A stretch of 64,000 nucleotides of DNA from Polaromonas sp. (GTDB taxonomy: Bacteria; Pseudomonadota; Gammaproteobacteria; Burkholderiales; Burkholderiaceae_C). This document shows positions 10,021 to 18,210 of the stretch, piece after piece. Positions within the stretch are counted from its first letter, which is position 1; every line of letters starts with the position of its first letter. The notes beneath the pieces were generated by a model that made no database searches, was not told the origin of the DNA, and saw only the letters and a program-made list of their open reading frames with translations. Location of the stretch: positions 62,001-126,000 of the forward strand of contig JAAFIP010000002.1 of NCBI GenBank assembly GCA_013297865.1. The letters run 5' to 3'. A program made the translations under genes and the position numbers.

Positions 10021-11345
10021 ACGGATTTCTCAGTAAGCAATTGATTGTTGGATGTTATCTCAATTGGGACTACACCTTTGCCATAATCTGGCAGGTCCAA
10101 TGCAATGACGAGTTGGTGAGCAGAGTGCTGCCATGTTGTTAGGCCTCGTGCGGGAGCTTCGTTTATTCTTGGTGATGATGGTGCCAGTAACCAGGCGCTA
10201 ATAGCCGTTGCCAAATCAGGAGGATTGTCGCGGTCAAAATAGCTTACAAGTGGTATCGTCGTCTCACGAAATACAGGTATGTTGCGCGCCAATACAGGTT
10301 TGCCATGAATAGCCGCCTCGATTAACGGCAGGCCAAAACCCTCTGCGTGCGATGCGATCAATATACCGCTGCAGGCAGCGTATAGGCGTACCAAAAATTC
10401 ATCACTAGCGTCTTCAAGCCAGACAAGTCGTCTCCCCATTTGAGGATGAGTTCTGAGCTGTGCTTGTAAGACATCTGTCTTCCATCCGGCTTGCCCCACA
10501 ATCACCAGGATTGGTGCGATGTCCTGTTTTTTCCATAGCAGATCAAACGCTGAAAGTACTTGATCGTGCGCTTTCCGAGGCTCCAGAGTCCCTACCATCA
10601 GTACAGATGGCGTGCTGCGAAGGCGCGCAAGTAAAAAATCTGCGTCTGGGGGTACGCCACCACTAGGTGCACTAGCGTTTATATCAGCCCCTAGAGCAAT
10701 GGTTCGTGCAGGCAGTGCAGCAGGAGGCAGGTGGAACTTAGCAACCAGCCATGCCCCTAACTCAGTCTTCACCGTGTCGGAGATGCAAACAACGCTGTTA
10801 GCATAAATCGCAACCCAATGAATCCAGCGCCGAAAGTTACGCGCGGTCTTATCGTTAAACCAAGCAGGATGCTGTAACGGCAACAAGTCATAAACGATTA
10901 CATGTACCTTAACGCCTCTCTTTTTCCAGCTAAGCACTTGCCTCTGGTGGCGTGGCAACAGGTGCGCAGCAAGGTCAAGACCCAAAAATATGTCACCATT
11001 TTTTGCAATGACAGTGGTCGCTAGTGTGACGCCAGCACTTTGCGTTGGATTTAGAAAATTGGGATTTGCATAGCAGTACCCTTGCTTTGTGGTGGCATAA
11101 ACGGGGCGTACACAATAGCCTAATGGTGGTGATTCAAGGAGTTGCAACAATAGTGCGCGCACTACACGTTGTATGCCTGTGCGCGCATCGCTGCGATAAA
11201 CCACAGACACATCGACTAACAGCTGTCGTGGGGCCGAATCTGTGCTAGCGTCTTGTAGAACGTAACCAGATACGTATTTTCTGGCAAGTCGCGCAGGTAA
11301 TACCTGAAATAACCAAGCTGGCAAATAATGCGACGTTGGCTTCAT
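10017..11345 (-). CDS. GT4 family glycosyltransferase
   Basis: A 442-aa GT-B enzyme. The N-terminus [20 protein letters not shown] resembles mannosyl- and rhamnosyltransferases of surface-polysaccharide loci. The C-terminal half has [14 protein letters not shown] and the donor-site E-x7-E in [13 protein letters not shown] at 11345 overlaps the kpsT stop by 4 bp (ATGA) and its own stop overlaps the FkbM gene the same way. With GDP-mannose made by manC in the same locus, a mannosyl donor is plausible but not shown. Confidence 0.88.
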   Translation of the reverse strand: MKPTSHYLPAWLFQVLPARLARKYVSGYVLQDASTDSAPRQLLVDVSVVYRSDARTGIQRVVRALLLQLLESPPLGYCVRPVYATTKQGYCYANPNFLNPTQSAGVTLATTVIAKNGDIFLGLDLAAHLLPRHQRQVLSWKKRGVKVHVIVYDLLPLQHPAWFNDKTARNFRRWIHWVAIYANSVVCISDTVKTELGAWLVAKFHLPPAALPARTIALGADINASAPSGGVPPDADFLLARLRSTPSVLMVGTLEPRKAHDQVLSAFDLLWKKQDIAPILVIVGQAGWKTDVLQAQLRTHPQMGRRLVWLEDASDEFLVRLYAACSGILIASHAEGFGLPLIEAAIHGKPVLARNIPVFRETTIPLVSYFDRDNPPDLATAISAWLLAPSSPRINEAPARGLTTWQHSAHQLVIALDLPDYGKGVVPIEITSNNQLLTEKSV

Positions 11346-11998
11346 GCGCTACCTTGCTCTTGATAGTACTCAAATGCATGATCTACCTGGTCAAAGCTCG
11401 CAAGTTTGCCTTTAACCAACACAGCTGCATGTTGGCAATGCGCCTTAATATAGCCAGGATCATGAGAAACAATAATCATTGCACGATCTTTGCGTTTTTC
11501 AAAGAGTTCAACACGGCATTTTTCATGAAATCTCGCGTCTCCCACAGCAATAATCTCATCAATCAAAAAGCAGTCGAATTCGACCACCATGCTGATAGCA
11601 AAAGCAAGCCGTGCTCTCATGCCGGCTGAATAAGTCTTGACAGGCTCACGCAGGTAGCGACCCAGCTCCGAAAATTCTTGCACAAATGCAATTTTTTCCT
11701 CAGCCTTAGTGCCATACACGCGGCAAATAAAGCGTAAATTATCCAAGCCAGTAAGCGTGCCTTGAAAAGCCCCGCCAAAGGCTAATGGCCAAGAGACACT
11801 CATGTCACGGCGAATGTGGCCTGCACTGGGCTGCTCAGCACCGCTAATAAGGCGAATGATCGTAGATTTACCTGCGCCATTACGGCCCAAGATGCCGACC
11901 TTTTCGCCGGGTTGAACGCTAAGGTTGACATCATCAAGCACAGTGACAGAGCCGTGGCGCGTCCTATAGTGCTTACTGACATGTTCAATATGAATCAT
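11342..11998 (-). CDS. kpsT: capsular polysaccharide ABC transporter, ATP-binding protein
   Basis: The ATPase of the group 2 capsule exporter couples ATP hydrolysis to export of lipid-linked polysaccharide across the inner membrane. It has Walker [10 protein letters not shown] at 38-46, signature [12 protein letters not shown], Walker B CFLIDEI followed by AVGDARF, and a switch His in SHDPGY. The length of 218 aa equals E. coli KpsT. It overlaps kpsM upstream and the GT4 gene downstream, each by 4 bp. It lacks the extra C-terminal glycan-binding domain found in O-antigen Wzt. Confidence 0.95.
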   Translation of the reverse strand: MIHIEHVSKHYRTRHGSVTVLDDVNLSVQPGEKVGILGRNGAGKSTIIRLISGAEQPSAGHIRRDMSVSWPLAFGGAFQGTLTGLDNLRFICRVYGTKAEEKIAFVQEFSELGRYLREPVKTYSAGMRARLAFAISMVVEFDCFLIDEIIAVGDARFHEKCRVELFEKRKDRAMIIVSHDPGYIKAHCQHAAVLVKGKLASFDQVDHAFEYYQEQGSA

Positions 11999-12786
11999 TC
12001 GGGCATAACCGTGTGGCTAATCTGTCGGGTTTTCGCAAGGCCTAGTAAAGTAAGACCAGTACACACCAATGCCATATATCCAATGTTGTAGTGGGCCTTA
12101 AAGGTTGAGCCAAAATAGCCTTCACGTAATAGCTCTACACCATGCACCATTGGCAACAACAATACAAAATCTTGTGCAATAGTAGGCAAAGCGTCCACCA
12201 TGAATGCTGCCCCCGAAAGCGGAAACAACAAATAAGACGTTGGCCCCCACAACTTTTCGATTATTTCGGATTGTTCACTCCATGCCCCCATTAGCAGCGC
12301 AAGTGAGCAGCCAAACCACGCCAACATAAACCAAGCAAACAATACCTTGCCGACGTCTTCAGGCAGTTTAATCCAACCAATCGCTGAAAAAAACAATCCC
12401 AGCACTACAAAGGAAATAGTGGCACCACCACCTTCTAGCAGTAATCTTGCAGCGAATATATCCATCACCTTGACGTGTCTGTGGTACATAAGAGCTAGAT
12501 TTGGGCCAACAGCACTGATGCACCTGCCAGGCATATTGCGCCATAGCAAAACGCTGGAGTAGCCGGTGATGGCGAATGCTACTATTGGTAAATTAGATCC
12601 GTGCGCTGCACCTACCATCGTCCATAGCGCTGTGACACCCAATGTGAACATCATGGGCTCGACAAAAAGCCATAAAAAACCAATGTTATGCCGACCAAAA
12701 CGCGTTAATACTTCACGCATAAGAAGCGCGCCAATTACCCTACGCTGTATATTCCATGAGGTGTTGACTGATGAATAGCCTTGCAT
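11995..12786 (-). CDS. kpsM: capsular polysaccharide ABC transporter, permease
   Basis: An ABC-2 type permease of 263 aa, partner of KpsT. About six hydrophobic segments are visible, with the N-terminal [22 protein letters not shown] region typical of KpsM/Wzm proteins. ATG at 12786 lies 18 bp after the kpsE stop, and the kpsT ATG overlaps its stop by 4 bp. It forms the transmembrane channel of the capsule exporter. Confidence 0.93.
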   Translation of the reverse strand: MQGYSSVNTSWNIQRRVIGALLMREVLTRFGRHNIGFLWLFVEPMMFTLGVTALWTMVGAAHGSNLPIVAFAITGYSSVLLWRNMPGRCISAVGPNLALMYHRHVKVMDIFAARLLLEGGGATISFVVLGLFFSAIGWIKLPEDVGKVLFAWFMLAWFGCSLALLMGAWSEQSEIIEKLWGPTSYLLFPLSGAAFMVDALPTIAQDFVLLLPMVHGVELLREGYFGSTFKAHYNIGYMALVCTGLTLLGLAKTRQISHTVMPE

Positions 12787-12804
12787 AAGCTTCCTAAGCT
12801 AGTT

Positions 12805-13923
12805 CTAGTCTTGATGTTCGCGCACACCAGCTAACAGCATACTCAAAATACTCCAAGCTACTACGCCCAATATTATTGTAGAAAAAATATTGCGAACACG
12901 TCTTGGCTCCAGAGCAATATCGGGCATATTAGGTTGAACAATTCTTTCAAGGTAAAGGACTTTACGCCGCGCTTCGTTCTTTGCATTCTCAAGGGATGTC
13001 ATAGCAGATGCCAATTGCCGATCTGCAAATGCGCGTTCTAGATTAAGTCTTTCAAACTCAGCAGCTTTGTTAGTTAGCGAGTTACCAGCGCTACCAGCTA
13101 CCTTGGCCATTTCAGTATCAACCTCTTGTTGAAGCGCTGTTACGCGTTTTTGTAATACTGGTATTTGTGGATTGTCAGGAGACAAACTGCGAACTTGTAT
13201 GAGTTGCATTTTGGATGCAATAAGTTCATCTTGCAGTTTGCTCACTTGCTGCAACTGGAGGGCGGACTGACGGTCGGGGTCAAACACAGCGCGTTGGTTG
13301 CGATAGCTGGCCAACGCTACTGCAGCATCTTTGGCTTTTTTTTCAGCTTCGTTCACTTCAGCTTGAGCATACTTCACCAGGTCTTGGCGCCCGCGCTCAT
13401 TGATTTGATTGACCAGACGCTCGCTCATGGTCAGCAATAGTTCGTTGATTGCTACGGCTTGCTCCGCACTGAAAGCACGAACAGTAAGTGCTGTGATGTT
13501 GGATGTGCTATCGTGATTAACAGCAATTTGCTTGACGTAATACTTGTACAGCTCCTCAAAACTATCGCCGTTGAATAGCCCGGGGAATCGTGATACAAAA
13601 TCAATCTGATTGTTGCTATATGCCTTGGAAACCTGCAGCTTTGCGTCCAGCTCGCGAAGTGCATCCCGAGACATCACAAAGTCATGCACTGAAAAGGCAT
13701 CATCCTGAGAGCGCGCAAAGCCTGAGCCAGATAATATAGAACCTAGAACGCTGCTGCTTTGCTGCCGCTGTGGACTTCGTACTACAAATCGAGATTCTGA
13801 AATATATACATCTGAAGCAACAAGGCCATAGTAAATGATGGAAAGCACCGACGGAACAAAAACCGTTGCAATAAATAAGCGGTTCTTGAGCAAATTGGCG
13901 AAGGATTTCAAAGTTGATTTCAA
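12805..13923 (-). CDS. kpsE: capsule export inner-membrane protein, polysaccharide co-polymerase type 3
   Basis: A 372-aa protein with one transmembrane segment near residues 17-35 and another near 345-365, flanking a long periplasmic region with coiled-coil character (about 170-330). This is the KpsE/CtrB layout. The motif SRFVVRSP after the first membrane span is typical. It links the KpsMT exporter to the outer-membrane KpsD channel. It sits between manC and kpsM in the same direction. Confidence 0.92.
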   Translation of the reverse strand: MKSTLKSFANLLKNRLFIATVFVPSVLSIIYYGLVASDVYISESRFVVRSPQRQQSSSVLGSILSGSGFARSQDDAFSVHDFVMSRDALRELDAKLQVSKAYSNNQIDFVSRFPGLFNGDSFEELYKYYVKQIAVNHDSTSNITALTVRAFSAEQAVAINELLLTMSERLVNQINERGRQDLVKYAQAEVNEAEKKAKDAAVALASYRNQRAVFDPDRQSALQLQQVSKLQDELIASKMQLIQVRSLSPDNPQIPVLQKRVTALQQEVDTEMAKVAGSAGNSLTNKAAEFERLNLERAFADRQLASAMTSLENAKNEARRKVLYLERIVQPNMPDIALEPRRVRNIFSTIILGVVAWSILSMLLAGVREHQD

Positions 13924-13995
13924 AACGATAGCGCTTTCCGTGCGGCAGTCATAAAGGTACTTATTGTAGTTTGTCCTAATGTCAGCATAGCTTAT

Positions 13996-15417
13996 CTAGC
14001 TTCTGCCATAAATATCGTCAAAACGCTTAATATCATCTTCACCGAGATAGTGACCGATTTGCACTTCTACAATGGTTACAGGCTCTTGAGTGAGGTTTTC
14101 AAGGCGATGTTTTTGCTGCTTTTGTATATAGACATGCTGGCCTGTAATGTAGTTATCGGTATGCTCGCCAACAGTAATGGTGGCTTCTCCTGCAACAACT
14201 ACCCAATGCTCAGAGCGGTGTTCATGGGATTGTAGAGATAATCTGCCGCCCGGCTCCACTACGATGTGTTTGATTTGATGTTTAGGGCCTTGACCCACTG
14301 ATTCATAGGTACCCCATGGACGGCGCACTCTGGGATAGCTGATGGTAATTTCAGGTTGTTGCAGGTTAAGAGATGCCACTACTTCACGCACACTTTGCGT
14401 TTCGTCGCGATGCGATATAAGCAATGCATCTGGTGTGTCTATCACTACTAAATCATTTACACCAACGATGGCGACGGTTTTGTTAGCCTGAACAAAGTTT
14501 TGATTGGCGTTCACTGATACAACAATAGACTTTGAGTTGTTGGGAGCATGATGCTGGTCGTGGAGGTCAGCAACAGCCGCCCAAGAGCCTAGATCGGTCC
14601 ACTGAGTATTAAGCGACACCATGGCAACAGCCTCGCTGCGCTCAAACACTGCATAATCAACGCTGGTATTAGGGCAGTCTAGCAATGGTTCAATAGCCAA
14701 TGTAATGAAATCACCGCGACGTGTTTCAGCAGCTACACTGGCCGAACAGGCATGCGAGATGCGCGGTTCAAAGCGTTCCATTTCTTCCAAAAACTGTGTG
14801 CAACGCATTACAAACATGCCGCTGTTCCAGCTGAACCCACCAGCTTCTAGCATTTGCTGTGCACGCTCAAAATTGGGTTTTTCAATAAAGTTCTTAACAC
14901 GGTGAATAGTGGGTACTTTTAAGGCTTCGCCCATCTCTAGGTATCCAAAACCAGTTTCAGGTTTGCTGGCCGCTACGCCAAAAGTTATGAGGTAACCGGC
15001 GCGTGCGCCTTTGAGGGCATTAGCAATGGCCTCATGAAACTCATTGCTTTGTTGCATATGATGATCAGATGGCAATACCACCATGCAAACATCTTCTTGC
15101 GGGTAGCAGGTTTGCAAATGCACTGCTGCGCAGGTTAAGGCTGCGGCGGTGTTACGCGCTATAGGTTCAAGCAGATATGAAACAGGCTTGTTGGTGTGCC
15201 GAGCTGTGTGCTTTTTAACCAGGTTCTCATGGGCATTGCTGCACACGATCAAAATTTCATCGATTTCGGGCAATCTGTCTGCGCGTATTACCGTCTGAGA
15301 AAGCAAAGAAGTGCTGTCGGTAAAGACCTGAAATTGTTTGGGCTCAGATACACGGGACACTGGCCACAGCCTTGATCCAGCTCCACCAGACAATATGACC
15401 GCTACATTTTTACTCAT
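13996..15417 (-). CDS. manC: mannose-1-phosphate guanylyltransferase / mannose-6-phosphate isomerase
   Basis: A bifunctional enzyme for GDP-mannose synthesis. The nucleotidyltransferase domain opens with ILSGGAGSRLWPVSR (about 9-22) and later has the FIEKP motif. The C-terminal third is a type II phosphomannose isomerase cupin (RPWGTYESV, LSLQSHEHRSEHW). The ORF track begins at TTG 15423; the ATG at 15417 has AGGG seven bases upstream and gives 473 aa. The phosphomannomutase needed for the middle step lies at 24817. The gene is flanked by kpsE and kpsD. Confidence 0.95.
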   Translation of the reverse strand: MSKNVAVILSGGAGSRLWPVSRVSEPKQFQVFTDSTSLLSQTVIRADRLPEIDEILIVCSNAHENLVKKHTARHTNKPVSYLLEPIARNTAAALTCAAVHLQTCYPQEDVCMVVLPSDHHMQQSNEFHEAIANALKGARAGYLITFGVAASKPETGFGYLEMGEALKVPTIHRVKNFIEKPNFERAQQMLEAGGFSWNSGMFVMRCTQFLEEMERFEPRISHACSASVAAETRRGDFITLAIEPLLDCPNTSVDYAVFERSEAVAMVSLNTQWTDLGSWAAVADLHDQHHAPNNSKSIVVSVNANQNFVQANKTVAIVGVNDLVVIDTPDALLISHRDETQSVREVVASLNLQQPEITISYPRVRRPWGTYESVGQGPKHQIKHIVVEPGGRLSLQSHEHRSEHWVVVAGEATITVGEHTDNYITGQHVYIQKQQKHRLENLTQEPVTIVEVQIGHYLGEDDIKRFDDIYGRS

Positions 15418-15423
15418 TTGCAA

Positions 15424-15598
15424 ACCCTAACTATCCTATGTATCAAGATACTATTTTGGTAACTAACTATTATTGCATCATTAGTTAGCACGACTATCGT
15501 GAACTAGTTCACAGTATGTGCGTGTGCCGGGAGCAATCCATATATAAGGGGCTTTACTGATCTGTCCATACAGGTTTGTCTTGGGTTTGCTTTGTCGC
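15424..15598. promoter_or_regulatory. kpsD-manC intergenic region with palindrome and hairpin
   Basis: A 175-bp AT-rich gap. It holds a perfect 14-bp palindrome, GTGAACTAGTTCAC, at 15499-15512, which could be a dimeric repressor operator. It also holds a 7-bp stem (CTAACTA / TAGTTAG) at 15463-15488. No clear T-tract follows the hairpin on either strand, so I do not call a terminator. The palindrome lies about 82 bp upstream of manC, placing it where a manC promoter could be controlled. Confidence 0.4.
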
Positions 15599-16786
15599 TC
15601 AGCGCAATGTGTTTACTGTACCTATCGCGGGTAAAAATATTGTGTAAATCAAGTTAGCAAATTTCTGCCAGTCGGCAGCTGGGGCGTTGGACACGTAAAG
15701 AATGTCTTTGTTTTCGATGCCAAAGGTTTGAGCCACAAAGAAGCTGGCGGGATCTTTAAGATTTATGCGATAAATTACAGGCACCTTGCCTTCGGCGGTA
15801 GTAACTACCTGGCCTTGCGACAAAGCTGGGGTACTGGTGTTTTCAAGGCGGAATATGAAAATACCTTGGGCGTCAGCACGTGCATCTTGCAGGCCACCAG
15901 CACGGGACAAAGCTTGGGCCAGAGTAATGCCTTGCGCCTCAAAATTGACTTCATCATTCTTGCCGGTTGCACCTAAAGCAGTAAAGCTGAGCGGTTGGTA
16001 AGCTGTGGTGATGATGTCCCCAGACCGTAAAGTGATGTTGTGTTGTGCATCTCGAATCACGCTGTCCAGCGACATGGCAACTGTGACGGTACCCCTAGTT
16101 ATTTGTACAGTAGTTTTGTTAATAGGCTGTTTGGAGCCTCCCGCAGCTGCGATAGCGTCTAGAAGTTTTTCGCCACGCGCGGTTAATGGGAATCTTATGT
16201 TAGTGATTACTTCGCCAACTACAGTAGCGGTGGAGGAGTTGTTTCTCACTAGGCGAAGCAAAACCTGGGGCTGATTAGCCTTGCCTTTGAGGCGCTGGAC
16301 GATATCGGCTTCGATTTGACTACCTGTGCGACCGTTAACTGCGATGGTGCCTACAAATGGCACGCTAATCTTGCCTTCGGAGCCTACCGTTTGCTCCGGC
16401 AGAGTCGTACTGCGTGATGCCCCTGCAGTCGAGCCTGTACGTGCTGTTAAATCAGCTGCTCCGAACAAAGTTGCAGGTGGAGCCTCCCAAATGGTAACTT
16501 CTAAAATGTCTCCTACGCCAACCAATATTTCTGACGATGCGGAACCACTGGTGCCAAAGGCAGTGCCGAAACCTTGTGATTGCTTTTGGCTGCTCAACTG
16601 GCGAGCTATTTGTGGCGTCACATCGATGAGCTGTATTCCATTGGGCGCACTGTTATATTGCTCCTGAATAGACTTGGCACTGGGGCCGGATTGGGGCAGT
16701 GAGTTGCAGGCGGCTAGGCAAGACAACGCTAAAATTGCAAGGAAATTCTTGAAAAATCCCGAATGAGAGTGCTTGAAAATTGACAT
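15599..16786 (-). CDS. kpsD: capsule polysaccharide export outer-membrane lipoprotein (Wza/KpsD type)
   Basis: A polysaccharide export protein forming the outer-membrane exit channel. From the ATG at 16786 the protein has 395 aa with a lipoprotein signal: hydrophobic stretch FLAILALS and lipobox LAAC with lipidated Cys27. A Poly_export domain follows (LVGVGDILEVTIWE), then SLBB-type beta-grasp repeats. The ORF track begins at TTG 16825, which would add 13 residues; the ATG start gives a normal signal length. It lies at the head of the minus-strand operon, divergent from kpsS. Confidence 0.9.
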   Translation of the reverse strand: MSIFKHSHSGFFKNFLAILALSCLAACNSLPQSGPSAKSIQEQYNSAPNGIQLIDVTPQIARQLSSQKQSQGFGTAFGTSGSASSEILVGVGDILEVTIWEAPPATLFGAADLTARTGSTAGASRSTTLPEQTVGSEGKISVPFVGTIAVNGRTGSQIEADIVQRLKGKANQPQVLLRLVRNNSSTATVVGEVITNIRFPLTARGEKLLDAIAAAGGSKQPINKTTVQITRGTVTVAMSLDSVIRDAQHNITLRSGDIITTAYQPLSFTALGATGKNDEVNFEAQGITLAQALSRAGGLQDARADAQGIFIFRLENTSTPALSQGQVVTTAEGKVPVIYRINLKDPASFFVAQTFGIENKDILYVSNAPAADWQKFANLIYTIFLPAIGTVNTLR

Positions 16787-16916
16787 TTTGATGTGCGTGT
16801 AGGGAATACGGTTAATTAAGCCCAACTTTCGGATTTAAGTCACAGGGATTACTTTTTATGCCTATTGTCCGACGAAAGAGTGGCGATAATGCATTTAAAT
16901 AATAAACATTTTAAAT
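16787..16916. promoter_or_regulatory. divergent promoter region between kpsD and kpsS
   Basis: A 130-bp gap between divergently transcribed capsule genes must carry promoters for both arms. It is AT-rich (ATTTAAATAATAAACATTTTAAAT near 16892-16916). I see no strong -35/-10 pair and no ops/JUMPstart GGCGGTAG element, so RfaH-type control is not supported here. Confidence 0.45.
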
Positions 16917-18209
16917 ATGCAAGCCCCTTATTTGAGCAGTTGGTTTCGCTTTGCAGGTAGAAAAATGCTACTTTTGCAAGGACCTCACGGACCATTTTTC
17001 CAGCGTGTTGCTCACGAGTTACGGGCAGCGGGAGCAAGCGCGGTTTACAAAATTAATTTCAATGGCGGCGATATGCTTTACTACCCTCAAGATGCAGTTG
17101 CATTTAGAGGTAGTCTAAGTGAATGGCCTGCGTTTTTGGCTGATTTTGTGAAAAGCCACGCCATAGATTGTGTGATGGTGTTTGGTGACTGCAGGCCTGT
17201 GCATAGCCTGGCCAAACAAGTTGCGCAGAGCTTGGGTGTCAAGTACTGGGTGTTTGAAGAAGGGTATGTGCGCCCAAACTATATTACGCTTGAGCAACAC
17301 GGGGTTAATGGCTATTCGACACTTCCAAGGAGCAGACAGACTTATGACAACTGGAGTGATGCAGAGCTACAAGCTGAACAGGATGTGCCCGGCAGCTTCG
17401 GTGCAGCTGCCAAATATGCGATGGGATATTTCACTGCATCTGCTGTCTTTTGGCCACTGTTCTGGCGATACAAGCATCATCGTGACCTTACCATACTAGA
17501 TGGTTTGCGTTGGGTCAGGTCGTATTGGCGAAAACTGAGGTATAGAGCCAAAGAGGCTCAAAGCTTGGTGGACTTAAAGCCTGCAGGCCAGCAAGACTTT
17601 TTTCTGGTGGTGTTGCAGGTGGCTACCGATGCGCAGGTTGCTGTGCATTCTCCCTTCGAGTCTATAGAGCAATTCATCGCAGATACCGTGCATTCATTTG
17701 CCCAGTTTTCTCAAGCAGAGCACTCGCGCAAAGATATACTTTTGATAAAACACCATCCAATGGACAGGGGCTATACGGATTACGCCAATTTGATTCAGGG
17801 TCTAGCTCAAGCACACGGCCTGCAAAGCCGAATACGTTATATCCATGATCAACATTTGCCTACTTTGCTTGCTAGCGCCAAAGGCGTTGTCACCATCAAC
17901 AGTACGGTAGGCTTAACAGCAATCTATCATGGAGCACCAACCATAGCACTGGGGACTGCTTTGTACAACATGCAAGGATTAACTTGCCAGGATCCATTAA
18001 GCGAGTTCTGGAAAAGTCCGGCGCACTACAAGCCTGATGCACAGCTGCATGGTAAATTTCGCAACTATATTACTTTGCATACGCAAATTAACGGTAATTT
18101 CTATGTGCCACTTCCCGGCACGAATCCCAAAAGCTTGCCATGGAAATCAGAAACTTCTGTGGCTCCGGGGCTTATGCGAGATCAGTCGATTTTGCTGAAC
18201 AAGCAGTAG
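16917..18209 (+). CDS. kpsS: capsule polysaccharide modification protein, beta-Kdo transferase
   Basis: KpsS starts the poly-Kdo linker on lyso-phosphatidylglycerol that anchors group 2 capsules. The 430-aa protein has the family signatures LLLQGPHGPFFQRVA, VFGDCRPVH, WVFEEGYVRPNY, IKHHPMDRGY and TINSTVGLTAIYHG. The length is close to E. coli KpsS (~390-410). ATG at 16917 has no good ribosome-binding site. The next gene starts one base after its stop. Confidence 0.9.
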   Translation: MQAPYLSSWFRFAGRKMLLLQGPHGPFFQRVAHELRAAGASAVYKINFNGGDMLYYPQDAVAFRGSLSEWPAFLADFVKSHAIDCVMVFGDCRPVHSLAKQVAQSLGVKYWVFEEGYVRPNYITLEQHGVNGYSTLPRSRQTYDNWSDAELQAEQDVPGSFGAAAKYAMGYFTASAVFWPLFWRYKHHRDLTILDGLRWVRSYWRKLRYRAKEAQSLVDLKPAGQQDFFLVVLQVATDAQVAVHSPFESIEQFIADTVHSFAQFSQAEHSRKDILLIKHHPMDRGYTDYANLIQGLAQAHGLQSRIRYIHDQHLPTLLASAKGVVTINSTVGLTAIYHGAPTIALGTALYNMQGLTCQDPLSEFWKSPAHYKPDAQLHGKFRNYITLHTQINGNFYVPLPGTNPKSLPWKSETSVAPGLMRDQSILLNKQ

Positions 18210-18210
18210 A

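Noticed and set aside
16787-16916. ops/JUMPstart element for RfaH control of the capsule genes
   Set aside because: GGCGGTAG or a close relative is not present in the divergent gap.
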